Part shown: one piece after another, positions 15,942 through 26,675 of the stretch | How positions within the stretch are numbered: position 1 is the first letter of the stretch | Layout: every line of letters starts with the position of its first letter | Assembly: GCA_029582265.1 (NCBI GenBank) | Contig: CM055816.1 | Location: 34,545,049-34,609,048, forward strand | Direction of reading: 5' to 3' | From: Zoroaster sp. YZ-2022 | Taxonomy: Eukaryota > Echinodermata > Asteroidea > Forcipulatida > Zoroasteridae | DNA length: 64,000 nucleotides | Position numbers and translations under genes: made by a program | Notes under the pieces: model-generated | Databases searched by the model: none | Seen by the model: only the letters and a program-made list of their open reading frames with translations | What the model was told of the DNA's origin: nothing

Positions 15942-18900
15942 CGCTATAGTGACCGTAAGCTAAAGTATCTATTCCGTTTTCTAAAATATATTTATTTGTG
16001 TCTAAAGGAGATAGCGATATTTTATTTACTCGCGTTGTATATAATCTATGTTTTTCGTGCCTAATAAAACTCATAGGGTGATGTAGAGTATTTTTTAGAG
16101 ATAAAACTTGTTCATATAGGTCGTGTTTAATTTGTTGTTCTAAAACTTGTTTTTTAACTCCTTTAGCTTTTCTTATTTGTTGTTCGTTCGATAAAAGTAT
16201 CGAATACATTTTGGGTCTTAAACATACAATTTCGGAGATTAAAGTTCCCGCAGTCTCGTCTTTCATTTTACCGATCACTTTTCTATTTTCTTCAGAAAAT
16301 AGGAAATGACCTTTGTCATAATTACTAAAATCGTATAAATCTTTGTCTTTTTTCATATCTTTATATACATCTTTTGTTTGAATCTCGAGTAACAAACTAT
16401 CCGTATCCGTATACAGTAAATTACACCTCTCGTTGTATTTCTTTTTTAAATGATTGTAATAGAAATCATACATTAAATGTTTAGATAATTCTAAAATGCT
16501 CATTCCTACGTAAACTGGACGATTGAGTGAAAGTTGCTTTTTATGCATGTGAATCGCTACTAAATCATTACCAAAAATCCTAGCCTCAGCAAAATTTGGT
16601 TTCGCGATGAGTGAGCGAATTTGATTGTTTGCTTTTTCATCGTTTAGCCGTTTTAAATTTACATTAATTCGATTACGTACATTTTCCATCGTTTTTCCAA
16701 AAACTTAATTGTTCATGAGTTTAAACAAGTCTTTTTCAAAATCACTCGTCGCGTCTTTTCTTAATTGAGTGTTCAAATCAATGTACGATTTCATCCAACA
16801 TGATTCATCAAATTCTAAAACACGATAAATTTTAGTTAGTTTCATGCCGAGTTTTAAATACAATTGTAAATTACGATAATGAATCACATAGTTTGTTTTA
16901 TTGTATAAATTAGGAACTAATTTTACAACGTTTGGAGCAGGTTTGTCGTTTAGCAACTCGCGTTGATAGTCGCTCATCCAGTCTTTCGGTACCGTTAACG
17001 ACTCTGGCGCGAGTGGAAACGCGTTGTGAGAATCGTGTAAACTAGTTGGATATTGTAAATCAACTTCTAAAATGTATCCTTTATTGTTTTTAAATCCTTT
17101 TTTCTCGAGTCTGTCAATTCATTTACTGGTCATCCATTTAAAATTACCGGTTGGTAAAGGTTGACTCATGGCGTATCCGTATAAATTGTTCGCGTCTAAA
17201 TACATAATGTAACTCGATGGTTTCGATTTATCGTAATCAAACAAGTATTTATTGTTTGCTTTAGCGTATCGTTTACTCACCATACACGTTCCTCCTCGCG
17301 TACCTTTTTCTATAAATAAATGCATGTCGACGTCCGTAAACAAATCTAAAGTTTGCCTCGAATGTTTTAATAAAGCGTCCCAACTTAGCCCCGGACTCGT
17401 ATAATAATTAGCCGGATCCAAACCGTACTCTCGTATACAAGTAACGCGAAAGTTTTCAAATACGTCCGCCAATAAGCAAGTATCCGTACGCACGTATAAA
17501 TCGTGATAATCTCCTAAATTTTTACAATCAAACTTGCTATAAACGTTCTTAGCGTGCTCGTATTGTTCTTTAGTAATGTGTTGGCTGTTTAAACTACTAT
17601 AAAAAGATTCTTGCGAAGGAAGCTGCGTTTCTTCAAATCTTGAAAAACTATCCATGTACTCGTAAGGATAAATACCCTTGCTTTTTAACAGATTAAATTT
17701 TTCTAAATCTGATTCAAACTTGTTAGTAATTGGAAAAGAATTGTTTGATTTTACGAGTTTGTCCAACGACGCTAGTAAAAATTGGGCGCTGTCTATAAAT
17801 CGTAGTTGTCTGATTGAAAAAGAAATATATTTTTCGATATTGTTTGGAATACACGTTAGATTTCCCGTCGTTTGACTCGCGGCTTGCATAATGAGATGAG
17901 AGTCGTAACCTCGCAAATTATGAAACACTACCGGAATAAAAGTGTTATCTGATTGTAAACTCAGTTTTAAATTACAACTGTTGTGCGCCGCGCCTCTATA
18001 TTTTCCGGTAACGTGACAATGATCTTTAACTTTATTAAACTTATTATCGTCGTTTTCAAAAAACTTCTCTTCGCATATCCAACACTCACTCGCGGAGTTG
18101 TAATCTTCTACATCTTCTTTAGTCATGTTTATTTTTTGAAAATTTTTAAATATCTCGTTGATGTTTTCTTCTTCTTTTTCTAATTCATTTAAAAAATGTT
18201 TAGCCGCATCTTCTCCTCTGTATGTGACGGGGGTGTGAGTCGAGCCGTCGCATTTTACAACGACGTACGAATAACCGCAAACGACGTGTTCTTGCAGTTT
18301 TTTAGTATTTGTATCATTTACATCGTCAATCTTTTTAATAATGCTTTCAAAATCGGCGTATATTACGAATGGAACTTTCATCTTTTTATGAAAATTTATA
18401 AATTTTAACTTGTCGTTTTTACCCTTTATTGGTAAAACTGTTTTTGTTGGTCTGTCGTTAATTCCCTTACACATTTTTACGTGATTTTCGAGATAAGCTT
18501 CTGTCGAAAAACCCTGTAAACATCGTAAACAAAAATGTTGACGATGTCCGTGTTTAGTTTGATCAAAAAGTTATTTATTCACATCTTTAATCCAAACGTA
18601 GTGAGATTTAGCTTCTTTATGAATTAATAATAAATTTATACGTTCTAGTCTCGCTGGTTGTTCGCTAAGTTTGTAAACTATTATCGATTTTGATTCACAA
18701 CCAAAAACGTTTATCGCTATATCATGTTGTTTTTCTACTAACTTAATCTGATTAATCGGTGTGCGGGCGTCGATATTATTAAAATTTAAACCATCAAACA
18801 TCGAATATTTACTCATTCTTTGAGGGTCTTTCAAAGTTGGAAAAAGAGCGCTACGCAGCGCCCATCGTAAACAATTATCGTCGTTGTTTTTTTACGTTGA

Positions 18901-19191
18901 TGCACGCATTTTATTTCTAATATAGCTACATAGCTCGATATAACTACCACCTCTTAAAGGTTGATACTTGCTAATTCTAATGTTCATATCAATGATACGG
19001 TTAACCTCCCATCCAGAACCCTTTTGAGTCCATTTTTCTAAAGCTTCTTGAATTTGTGAAAAAACGCTATTAAGTACATTTTCGATATTGTCTAAATTTA
19101 ATAAAACGATTTGTTTATTATTATGAAAATTTGGTGTAGCTTCATCGATCGAGCCGTCTAGTTTTTCTTTAAGTAATTTAATGCGTATATA

Positions 19192-20936
19192 CAGTGCGTA
19201 TCAAAAAAAAGGTAATCCGAATTCAGGGGGTTAATATGCCAAGGTTATTTAGTTTGACAATTTACATGTAGTGTACCAAAGAAGAGGAACTCCTCAGCTT
19301 TCCATTGATACCTTTATTGACCCATTGCTGTCACACATGACCGAGTAGATTGTTATTGAAAATGACAAATTCAAATCGGATTTTTGCAAGTTTGGGTAAT
19401 CAGTGCAAGGCAGGATAATTAGTGAAAGTCAGTATGATAAACCAGATTTTCTTTAGGAATGACTGGACATTATTCAAGAAGAATCTCTTCTAACATTGCC
19501 CTTTTATGCACCCACACCTTCAACATGTCCACCTCCCCTTTCGACACAAAGCTGACAGCGACGGAGCATGTCCTGCCCTGCTCGTCTCACCATAGCCGGA
19601 TTATTGCGTAAAGCATCCACTTCATTTCGAATACGGCCCTGCAATTCATCAAGATCACGGGGAGGAGTTGCAAACACCTTGTTCTTCAAATGTCCCCAAA
19701 GGAAATAGTCACATGGTGTGAGGTCAGGTGATCTTGGACAGCGATAAGGCGATGTGCTGGGGCGCCATCTTGGGCCCACCAGAGTTGTCTGAAGACCCCA
19801 CGAACCTGTCGCTCAAAGTGTTCCTGCAGCTGCGGTAAAACGTTATCATTGAGCATCTGCAGATACATGTTACCATTGACATTCCTTTGAAAGAAAAACG
19901 GTCCGATCAGCTGACCACTTCCACAAAGTCCTAACCAAACAGTCCACTTTTGTCGACTCATGTTAACCTCAAAATTGAATTCTGGGGGGTGTCTTGCTGG
20001 TGCATATTCAAGAACATTATGCGTATTGACCTTGCCGTTCATGAAGAAAGCAGCTTCGTCGCCGATTACGAGATTCCGCAGAAAATTGACATCTCTCTCG
20101 GTACGGGCTATCAACAATCTGGCAAACGCCAGCCTTCTAGCAAAATCTCCTGGCGTAAGTTGATGTCGGATGTGAATCCGATATGGATGCTGGTGGACGT
20201 CCAATCTCGTGATTCTGTTGAATGTCGCCGAAGGCAATCTCAGCCCATTTCGCCTTGCGCTGGTGTCCCTAGGATGCTCCAAAAGTTGCTGCCTTACTGC
20301 TGCAATGTTCCCTTCTGATCGCCCAGTGCGCCTCCTGCCAGAATTCCCCTTGTTGCGGTTGAGGCTAGTGCCATACTCTTGATATTTTCTAACATTCGCC
20401 CAGATGGGTTTGGCTGCTGGGGGCTCCCGTTCTGGGAAACGTTCCCTGAAAGCATCGCGAGTTTGCTGCAAACTGTGAGTTTGGTGAAATGTTGTAATCA
20501 CGAAAACTCGCTGTTCAGTCGTTAGTTGTACCATCTTTCCAACTACCTGTCCCTAAACCCAGGCCCTTCTTAAATACCCAACTTGAAGAAAAGGATGTCG
20601 TAACAGACGATTACCGCACCAACTTAAAAATCTTACATAATCATCTAGGCAGTCAAGTGATGCGTCCATTTCAGACTGCCTTGAACCATGGAGGAAGACT
20701 CTGTTTTCTTCCTCCATGCTTGAACTGATTACCCAAACTTGCAAAAATGCGATTTGAATTTGCCATTTTCAATAACAATGTACTCGGCCATGTGTGACAG
20801 CAATGGATCGATACAGGTATCAATGGAAAGCTGAGGAGTTCCTCTTCTTTGGTACACTACATGTAAATTGTCAAACTAAATAACCTTGGCATATTAACGC
20901 CCTGAATTCGGATTACCTTTTTTTTGATACGCACTG
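19192..20936 (-). mobile_element. IS630/Tc1/mariner-type transposon nested in PolB
   Basis: The 1745-bp element has long inverted repeats of about 215 bp beginning cagtgcgtatcaaaaaaaag (19192 to about 19405 and about 20725-20936), nearly the same in both arms. It is flanked by TA duplications at 19190-19191 and 20937-20938. Deleting it plus one TA restores the PolB frame exactly. It is GC-richer than the Polinton around it, indicating a separate origin and a later arrival. Confidence 0.95.
19504..20534 (-). pseudogene. Mariner-like DDE/D transposase, frameshifted with an internal deletion
   Basis: The first frame (20534-19686) has an N-terminal helix-turn-helix region (TTEQRVFVITTFHQTHSLQQ and following), a second DNA-binding segment with the GRRRTGRSE linker, then the catalytic Asp in VIGDEAAFFMNG and the second Asp in WWAQDGAPAH. 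The second frame resumes with RSPDLTPCDYFLWG, the 'SPDL-x-P-x-D' motif holding the third acidic residue, and runs to 19504. Between QDGAPAH and SPDL only a few codons remain where mariner-type enzymes have about 30, so a deletion plus frameshift removed part of the core. The transposase is dead here. The third residue being Asp in 'CDYFLWG' points to a DDxD mariner relative rather than Tc1 (DD34E). Confidence 0.88.
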
Positions 20937-21463
20937 TATATCATAAACTTGCACGCGTTAAATTCTTTCAAGTCTATACCCAACTTGTTAATAATCTTTG
21001 GATTTACCGCTTCCCAAAAAATGTTTAAATCTTTTTCTTTGCTGTGATTTAGCGGAACGATCATTCTTCGTTCACGTAAATATCCTCCACCATCAATCGG
21101 AGGTTTAAATATAAACTCTTCTTCTCGTCTGTAAAACCTTTTAATAGCGGCGATGTAGTCCTTTTTAATCAACTGCTCTCTTTTACCCGAGCCGAGTTGA
21201 GGTAAATTTATATTTTCAACATTTATACGCTCTCTCAATTCGGTTAAATTTAATTTATACAATGGTTTTTGTTTGTGCCATTTTAAATATTTTTTCACAG
21301 CTTCGTAATAACTATGTTTATTGAATTTACCCTTGCTGTTTGGGGTTAAAAAGCGACTAGGTCTTTGTTCTCTCGAAGACCTAAAATTGGGTGATACTCG
21401 TTCTTGCACAAAATCTTTCAATTCTTCCAATGTCCATTTCGATAAATATTTTCTTTCTTCCGT

Positions 21464-21960
21464 CATTCTCTCTAATCAATATATATTTAGATAATAAAAA
21501 GGAAAACAAAACCAAAAAAAACGTGAAGTATTATATTGGTTTTTTTAAAAAGCACCTAAAAACTTGTTAATATCCCCTACTACTACCCAGAGAATTTGTT
21601 TTAAAAAAAGATACTCGTTTTTACACTTTTTACTAACTTTGTTAATATCCCCTACTACTACCCAGAGAATTTGTTTAAAAAGGGATTTTTAGTACACTGT
21701 AAAAACAGTGTTTAGGGTTTAAACACATTTCTAAACATATTTTTGTACCCACTTTTCCACATGTATAGCCTAAACATGTTTAGATTCTTGTGTGTGTGTT
21801 TGAATGCTAAAAACATTGGAACAAGTGTAAAGCAAGTGTCATAAAGCTAAGCACGTTTAGCTTTTTAACATGTTTAAAAAGTGGGTACAGAAAAAGTGTT
21901 TAAATCCTAAACACTGTTTTTACAGTGTAGGTGCGCTACCTACGGCATCTACAATACTAC
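21464..21960 (-). repeat. Right terminal inverted repeat of the Polinton (with MITE insert)
   Basis: Complement of 3591-3930 apart from one missing sub-repeat copy, scattered substitutions (for example ctacc versus ctccc near the terminus) and the MITE at 21695-21927. It contains the PolB leader and ends in ...caatactact. Confidence 0.93.
21695..21927. mobile_element. TA-flanked MITE inside the right TIR (233 bp)
   Basis: It starts cactgtaaaaacagtgttta and ends with the complement; TA lies on both sides (21693-21694, 21928-21929). Inverted repeats extend about 30 bp, with a second internal block (gtacccactttt) in both arms. The left TIR lacks it, so the empty site is visible at 3613-3625. 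The TA target and cactg end suggest a Tc1/mariner-type MITE. Confidence 0.9.
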
Positions 21961-22180
21961 TCCTTCAAATGTAACAAATTTAGAGGCCATAGTGGAGCAT
22001 CATGTGAAAGTTTGAGATGCACTTTGCCGAGTCTGTGGGAACAGAAACATAAAGAATGTTGCCCAAACTAAGGGGAAAACTACAGTAAAACTGACAGTAT
22101 TTATGTGTGAAGAGACGAATATTGAAGATACACATGTTTTTGGAATAGACATTGCAAACGATCTTCCTATATGTAATGTT

Positions 22181-22247
22181 CATCCTGTCCATATTAATTT
22201 TGCCAATCATGCCTGGCATGATTGGCAAAATTAATATGGACAGGATG
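22181..22247. repeat. 67-bp perfect palindrome
   Basis: Arms of 33 bp (catcctgtccatattaattt and following) meet at a single central T at 22214 with no mismatch. Adjacent sequence is not palindromic. Perfect arms imply a very recent origin or an assembly/cloning artefact. Confidence 0.95.
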
Positions 22248-23243
22248 CTGGCAATGACCGGCCCAGACAGTAAAACAAGGCTGCCAAATAGGAGCTGACA
22301 TCAACACCTGTTATATGAAAATTGCCATTTACAGTGAATGGAATTCGTGCAATTTCATGTGATTTTCTCATGTTTTATTTTTAAATTTTTGGAGAACACG
22401 AACAATTTTTATTTTTTTAAATTAATTTTTTACATATAAATGTAATCTTTGGTAAAATGGCTATCTAGACACATAAACAAAAGTTTGTTTTCCACAAGGC
22501 CTCAATTAATCACAATGTCCAAAAGAATTAAATTTGAATTTTTAACGAAAATTCAACATTTTGAAACTTAGGCCTACTATACCCCAAAATGCATATTTCT
22601 CCCAAAAAACATTTTTGTTTTTTGGTTTTTTTAATTTTAACCCCTTGGATTGGATTTCCTGTGAAATTCTGGTCTACGTTAGAATCAATATGTAATAGGG
22701 CCTATTCCTCTATTTCTAAAATAATGTAAAATTTTTACAATTTCTTTTTCTCTCCGATCACAGTGGGGCATTTAGGGGGTAAAAGGGGATGTGAGACTAA
22801 TTTTCAATTTTAGACCTCAGATAGGCCCCTAAGGGTAATTTTGGCCCAGGAGTTGTATTAAACATGTTCAGAGATCATCAGACTGCTAATTTTGGAGATA
22901 TTGTCAGATTTTTGATAAAATATGTGAATTCATGGTTGACATTGTTTTTCAAATTTTCCAGATTTGAAGATTTTCAGCCCAAAACAGTTCTTTAATATTT
23001 AGTTCAAAACACATCAATTTAATCATTTTAAAAGTATCCACAACTGTGGTGGAGTATGGCGGAAAAAGTACAGTATTAGATATTTGACTATTTATTTCCT
23101 GACATCTTGTTTTTCTGATCTTTAAAACGCAATAAAAAGAGCTAGAGAGGTGATCTAAAGAGCAAAATGACCCCAGAGTCTTCCCTATCGAACAAAAGCA
23201 GTTTTAAAGCATTTTAAGATGGTCATATTTTGGCCCAATGTCC

Positions 23244-23614
23244 CATTAACCCTCCTACTTCTGGTACCTTTTTCATACAATTTGATCCACAATTTGAAAC
23301 CATTCGCTTTTGTGGTTTTGAATGGTGAAATAACTGTGTACAGTATTGATTCACCCAAATGGTTTTGAATGGTAGGTCAGCTAATCTTTCCAAATGGTAG
23401 TACAGCTACATGTAATACAAAACCTTGTTTGGATACTTCTAAGTGGTGAATCAATGGACCCTCTATGCATTTGAATGGATTTGAATGGTAGTAAAGCTTG
23501 CTACCAACACTGTTCAAATGGTATTACCATGTGTGTACAAAACCAATGGACATTATTTTTTGAAAGTGGAAATTTTGAATGGTTTCAAATGGTCAAACAG
23601 TAGGAGGGTTAATG
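23244..23614. repeat. Inverted-repeat element with cattaaccctcctact ends
   Basis: The 16-bp ends at 23244-23259 and 23599-23614 are perfect inverted copies. The interior repeats the word tttgaatggta and its variants at least eight times. Similar ccctcctact/agtaggaggg ends mark other repeats in this window (27233, 39086, 60778, 63122). Confidence 0.75.
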
Positions 23615-24084
23615 CCCCCACTGTGCCCATGGAGAATTGCCCAAATACAAACACCGAGAACTCCCACTTAATTTTACATAATTTTCCCTTGGCCAGGTAA
23701 TTTAAATTGATATTTCAGAGTGTAACGTCCATCATAAAATTGTAACATCCGTCACAGACTTAAACCATGTATTTTGTGTTGGGTACCTTACACCCTCATA
23801 AACTGATGCAAATAGGATTTTTCACAAATATTTAAAACTCACAAGCATTTTGAACTAAATGTTAAGAGTCAATAATGCTTGTCTTTTAAATGAAATGTAC
23901 ATCACAAAAAGTATTTGAAGTCTAATCAAGATTAGAAAAATGAATATCTTGCTTACTATACATATTTTGTTACTACATATAGTGTCTTAAATGGTATCAT
24001 ACTGTAACTGTTATCTATCGCAGCAAACCTTGGTTACAAATCTACAAGACATTGTAGCCTGTGCTGGGGAGGCTGGCGCTGATC

Positions 24085-24959
24085 TTAAAAGCGCTGCAGC
24101 GGTTTGTACAACAGCAAGATGTCACTGAGAAACTGTTCAAAGTGGTCTTTCCCTGCATTTTGGCGGCGCCACATGTACTCGGCTAGGCGGAAGCCGAAGC
24201 CGCCGGTAGCACTGGTGTGGGTACTAGGCAGACTCCGTTTGATCTGCCACCATTGGCACTCAATGTTCTGTGTATGAGCACCGGTGGCCGGATCTACAAA
24301 GTTGAAGGAGTGATTTACCGTGAGATGTTTGAAATTTTCCTGATTGAGACAGTCATACAACTTCCAGCAATCAGTGATGATTGTTGATCCAGCGGCAACA
24401 TATTCCTTAATTAAAGGAATAAGTGTCACTGAATCCCGCTGCTGAACCTCAATCAGGAAAACCTCTTTCGTCTCACGGCAAATGCCAACTAATACCCACT
24501 TACCATCGACCAGACGACCTCTGTTGTACTTGCGGCGGCCAAATTTGGACTCATCTATTTCGACCACTTTTCCTGGTTCGCCTATTGCCTTGCTGTTCTT
24601 CTGCTGGACTACATGAAGGCAAATTTCACGGCAAAAAGTGAACCAGTCGACGACAGTTTTGCTACCTGTAGCCACACCTTCATCAAGACCAGACTCTCTT
24701 AGTGTCACTTCATTTGACATTCTTACGTAGCGCAGCAGTAAGTTAGCACCAGGATTTTCTTCAGTGACAACTTACTATCGCTAAACCAGCTGCCATGCCG
24801 GATACTACAAGTACAGGACTTCTTGCGGCACCTCCGGTTGTGACACCGCCAAGCAAACCCGTCGCCCCGGTCTGCTTTCACAGACCAGGACAAGGGATGC
24901 CGACAGTATTGTAGTAACCAGTCACAAAAATAATTATTTGTTATTTGATATTTAATCAT
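24085..24959 (-). pseudogene. Merlin-like (IS1016/IS1595-type) transposase, frameshifted
   Basis: From 24959, the first frame gives an N-terminal zinc-binding region (WRCHNRRCRKKSC) and ends at 24723. The second frame starts at 24720 and holds the DDE domain: VEIDESKFGRRKYNRGR, then WVLVGI, TDCWKLYD, and NHSFNFVDPATGAHTQNIE with the last acidic residue. This order (EIDES, D-x-W-x-Y, HTQ-x-IE-x3-W) characterises IS1595-family and eukaryotic Merlin transposases, which cut and paste DNA with 8-9 bp duplications. One indel near 24740 separates the pieces. I could not find clear terminal inverted repeats, so it may be a decayed element or, less likely, a domesticated gene. Confidence 0.8.
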
Positions 24960-25495
24960 AGTTGTTATATAATCTTGGCTAAGAGTTTTTTTTTACCAGG
25001 TTAAATTCAAGCATTTAGATGTTTCTCTCAATCAACCAGAAACTTGCCTAGACAGGGAGCCAGTTTATTGCCTTGTTTTGATGAATATGTAGTGTATATT
25101 CAATTACTTAACCAATAAGTTTTTTTTAATTAACATATTCATTAGTACCACAGTTCTTAGCCAATCAGAGCCCGAATTAGTATTCCTTTTGGGGCCATGT
25201 TTTTTCCGTTGTTTTCTTTGCTGGCTCTCGTACGTACGTGTATTACTCTTTAGCACGATGTACTGATGGTATGGTCGGATGAAATGAAACTCAAGATTGT
25301 GAAAAACGAGAAACACACACAACCAGCTATGAGAAAGATAATGTTATAAATATAATACTTTAATAGCGTCGACCAGATCAACCGACATTTTTAACTGAGC
25401 CAGTGAGCAGGTCGTTTGGTGTGACTTTAGTCGTTTGTCTAATTATTCAGATTTCACCAGGGAGTTAAACGACCAGTTGCGTTTTCTGCACCCAT

Positions 25496-25612
25496 GTGTT
25501 TGCATCGTGTGAGCTGAGCACCGCTATTTTTGTGTGTTTACATCGTGTGAGCGTAGCACCGACATTTTGTGTGTTTACATCGTGTGAGCGTTAGCACCGC
25601 CATATTTTTGTT
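25496..25612. repeat. Three-copy tandem repeat of about 39 bp
   Basis: The unit gtgtttacatcgtgtgagcg, followed by tagcaccgacattttgt or similar, occurs three times with small changes. No coding role is apparent. The rest of 24960-26670 shows no gene. Confidence 0.8.
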
Positions 25613-26675
25613 TTCATCGTATGACATCGCAGCACGGATCGACGGACTGTAAAAACGCTACTTTCATACCATGAGCGTTATCACTTTATTACATGTGGAG
25701 CATTTGTTTCGCTTGAACTGAACGCTGTAACATTGTAATTTAAAGGGTTTTATTAATCACCGGTTTAGAAGTGACTTAATTTATAATAAATTGCCTAAAT
25801 CAAGTATATACTTTTGTGTTTGATCATACATTTTTGTTCGTGGATCACACATTAAAACGTAGGGTACCTTCTGATAATTTTATTGAATAATTGAAATTGA
25901 TTTTTGAAGATTGTTGCAGAAATCCTAAATTATATTCATACTCTTAAGCAGGAAATCCCCACAGTATCGACACTCGGGTGCACCAGCAATAAAGCCCTAT
26001 TCCTTGCAGAAAACTGCCGTTGACATGGTCGCTGAAAGCCTCCCCAGCAACTTCGCAATACTCCAATAAGTTTAACTCATATTGTACATATGAAGTGGAT
26101 AAAGAATACTGATCGACTGTACTTATATACACTTTGAGAACAATGAACGGCAGCTTTCAATTTCTTATTCAGAACTTGGTATTTTTTCCTTACACACCCT
26201 TGTCTGTTTCCCATAGAATAGTCCAGTAACTTATAAATATTCAAACTCATTGTCAGTAAATAATTATTATGTTTTATTCAGTAAACATTACATATTCATT
26301 GTGACCTGGGTAATAAGTAAGACGGTAAAGTCAAATACAACGAAAGGACTTTCATTGGCATCATAAAGCCTCACACTCGAGTGGTTTAGGTGATGCATTT
26401 GTGAGTTTAACATGCTTTCATTTCCCCATACAGGTTCAAATCCCAGTGAGTGTTCTACATGGTTATATGATTACTAACACTAACTTTCCTCACCCTTTCT
26501 CAGTAGCTACAGATATGGAATAGAAACCACAAGCAGTGGTGTGTGGAGTAGTTGGAAAAGAGGATTAGGGGATAGGAAACGGAGATATAATACAGCAAGG
26601 GGTTTTTATTAAACATTTTTTTGGGGGACCCCATCTTTTTAAACTGGTCCCCCCCAGGAACTAAACCCCCTTTTT

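Larger units (their letters stand above)
15931..21466 (-). pseudogene. PolB: Protein-primed family-B DNA polymerase, split by a mariner and four in-frame stops
   Basis: The gene starts at 21466, the ATG at the inner edge of the right TIR. Removing 19192-20936 plus one TA leaves a single frame of about 1262 codons. Order of parts: two SAP/HeH-like repeats (residues about 10-50 and 70-115), the WTQKGSGW and RGGSYIEL blocks, a DDNCLRWAL/HYVWIKD domain, a C2H2-like finger (FCLRCLQGF...H-x3-C), 3'-5' exonuclease motifs (YADFES; NLRGYDSH; Y-x-RTD), an HNH/EndoVII-like insert (CWIC, then DHCHVTGKYRGAAH-x3-CN), palm motif A (YLDANNLYG), motif B (FGKT) and motif C (YTDTDSLL). Stops: TAA 18892-18894, TAA 18571-18573, TGA 17119-17121, TAA 16705-16707 (just before FGKT). 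It would replicate the linear element from its ends using a protein primer. This copy is inactive. Confidence 0.92.
3591..21960. mobile_element. Maverick/Polinton (polintovirus-like) element with nested insertions
   Basis: This 18.4-kb unit is bounded by long terminal inverted repeats that begin agtagtattgtagatgccg. The 7-bp direct repeat tccttca spans the left junction (3585-3591) and follows the right end (21961-21967). It fits the 6-bp target duplication known for Polintons, with one ambiguous base. It carries the four diagnostic genes: protein-primed PolB, retroviral-type integrase, packaging ATPase and major capsid protein. Without the mariner (1745 bp) and MITE (233 bp) insertions it is about 16.4 kb, normal for the class. 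CpG-containing words such as cgcg and acg are common inside and rarer in the flanks, supporting a foreign origin. Gene order is: plus 3928-5632, minus 5730-8077, plus 8111-9381, minus 9373-11356, plus 11405-15941, minus 15931-21466. Many genes are broken, so this copy is not autonomous. Confidence 0.97.
21968..24084. other. Host non-coding DNA right of the Polinton
   Basis: AT-rich sequence without convincing genes. It contains the 67-bp palindrome at 22181-22247 and the 23244-23614 inverted-repeat element. Nothing else is supported. Confidence 0.5.

Noticed and set aside
18845..18864. Hairpin gcgctacgcagcgc as a regulatory structure
   Set aside because: It lies inside the PolB coding frame between conserved residues; short self-complementarity is explained by codons.
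15931..18894. Alternative genetic code or stop-codon readthrough in PolB
   Set aside because: Stops are of different types (TAA and TGA), other genes use the same codons as terminators, and frameshifts and insertions elsewhere point to decay.
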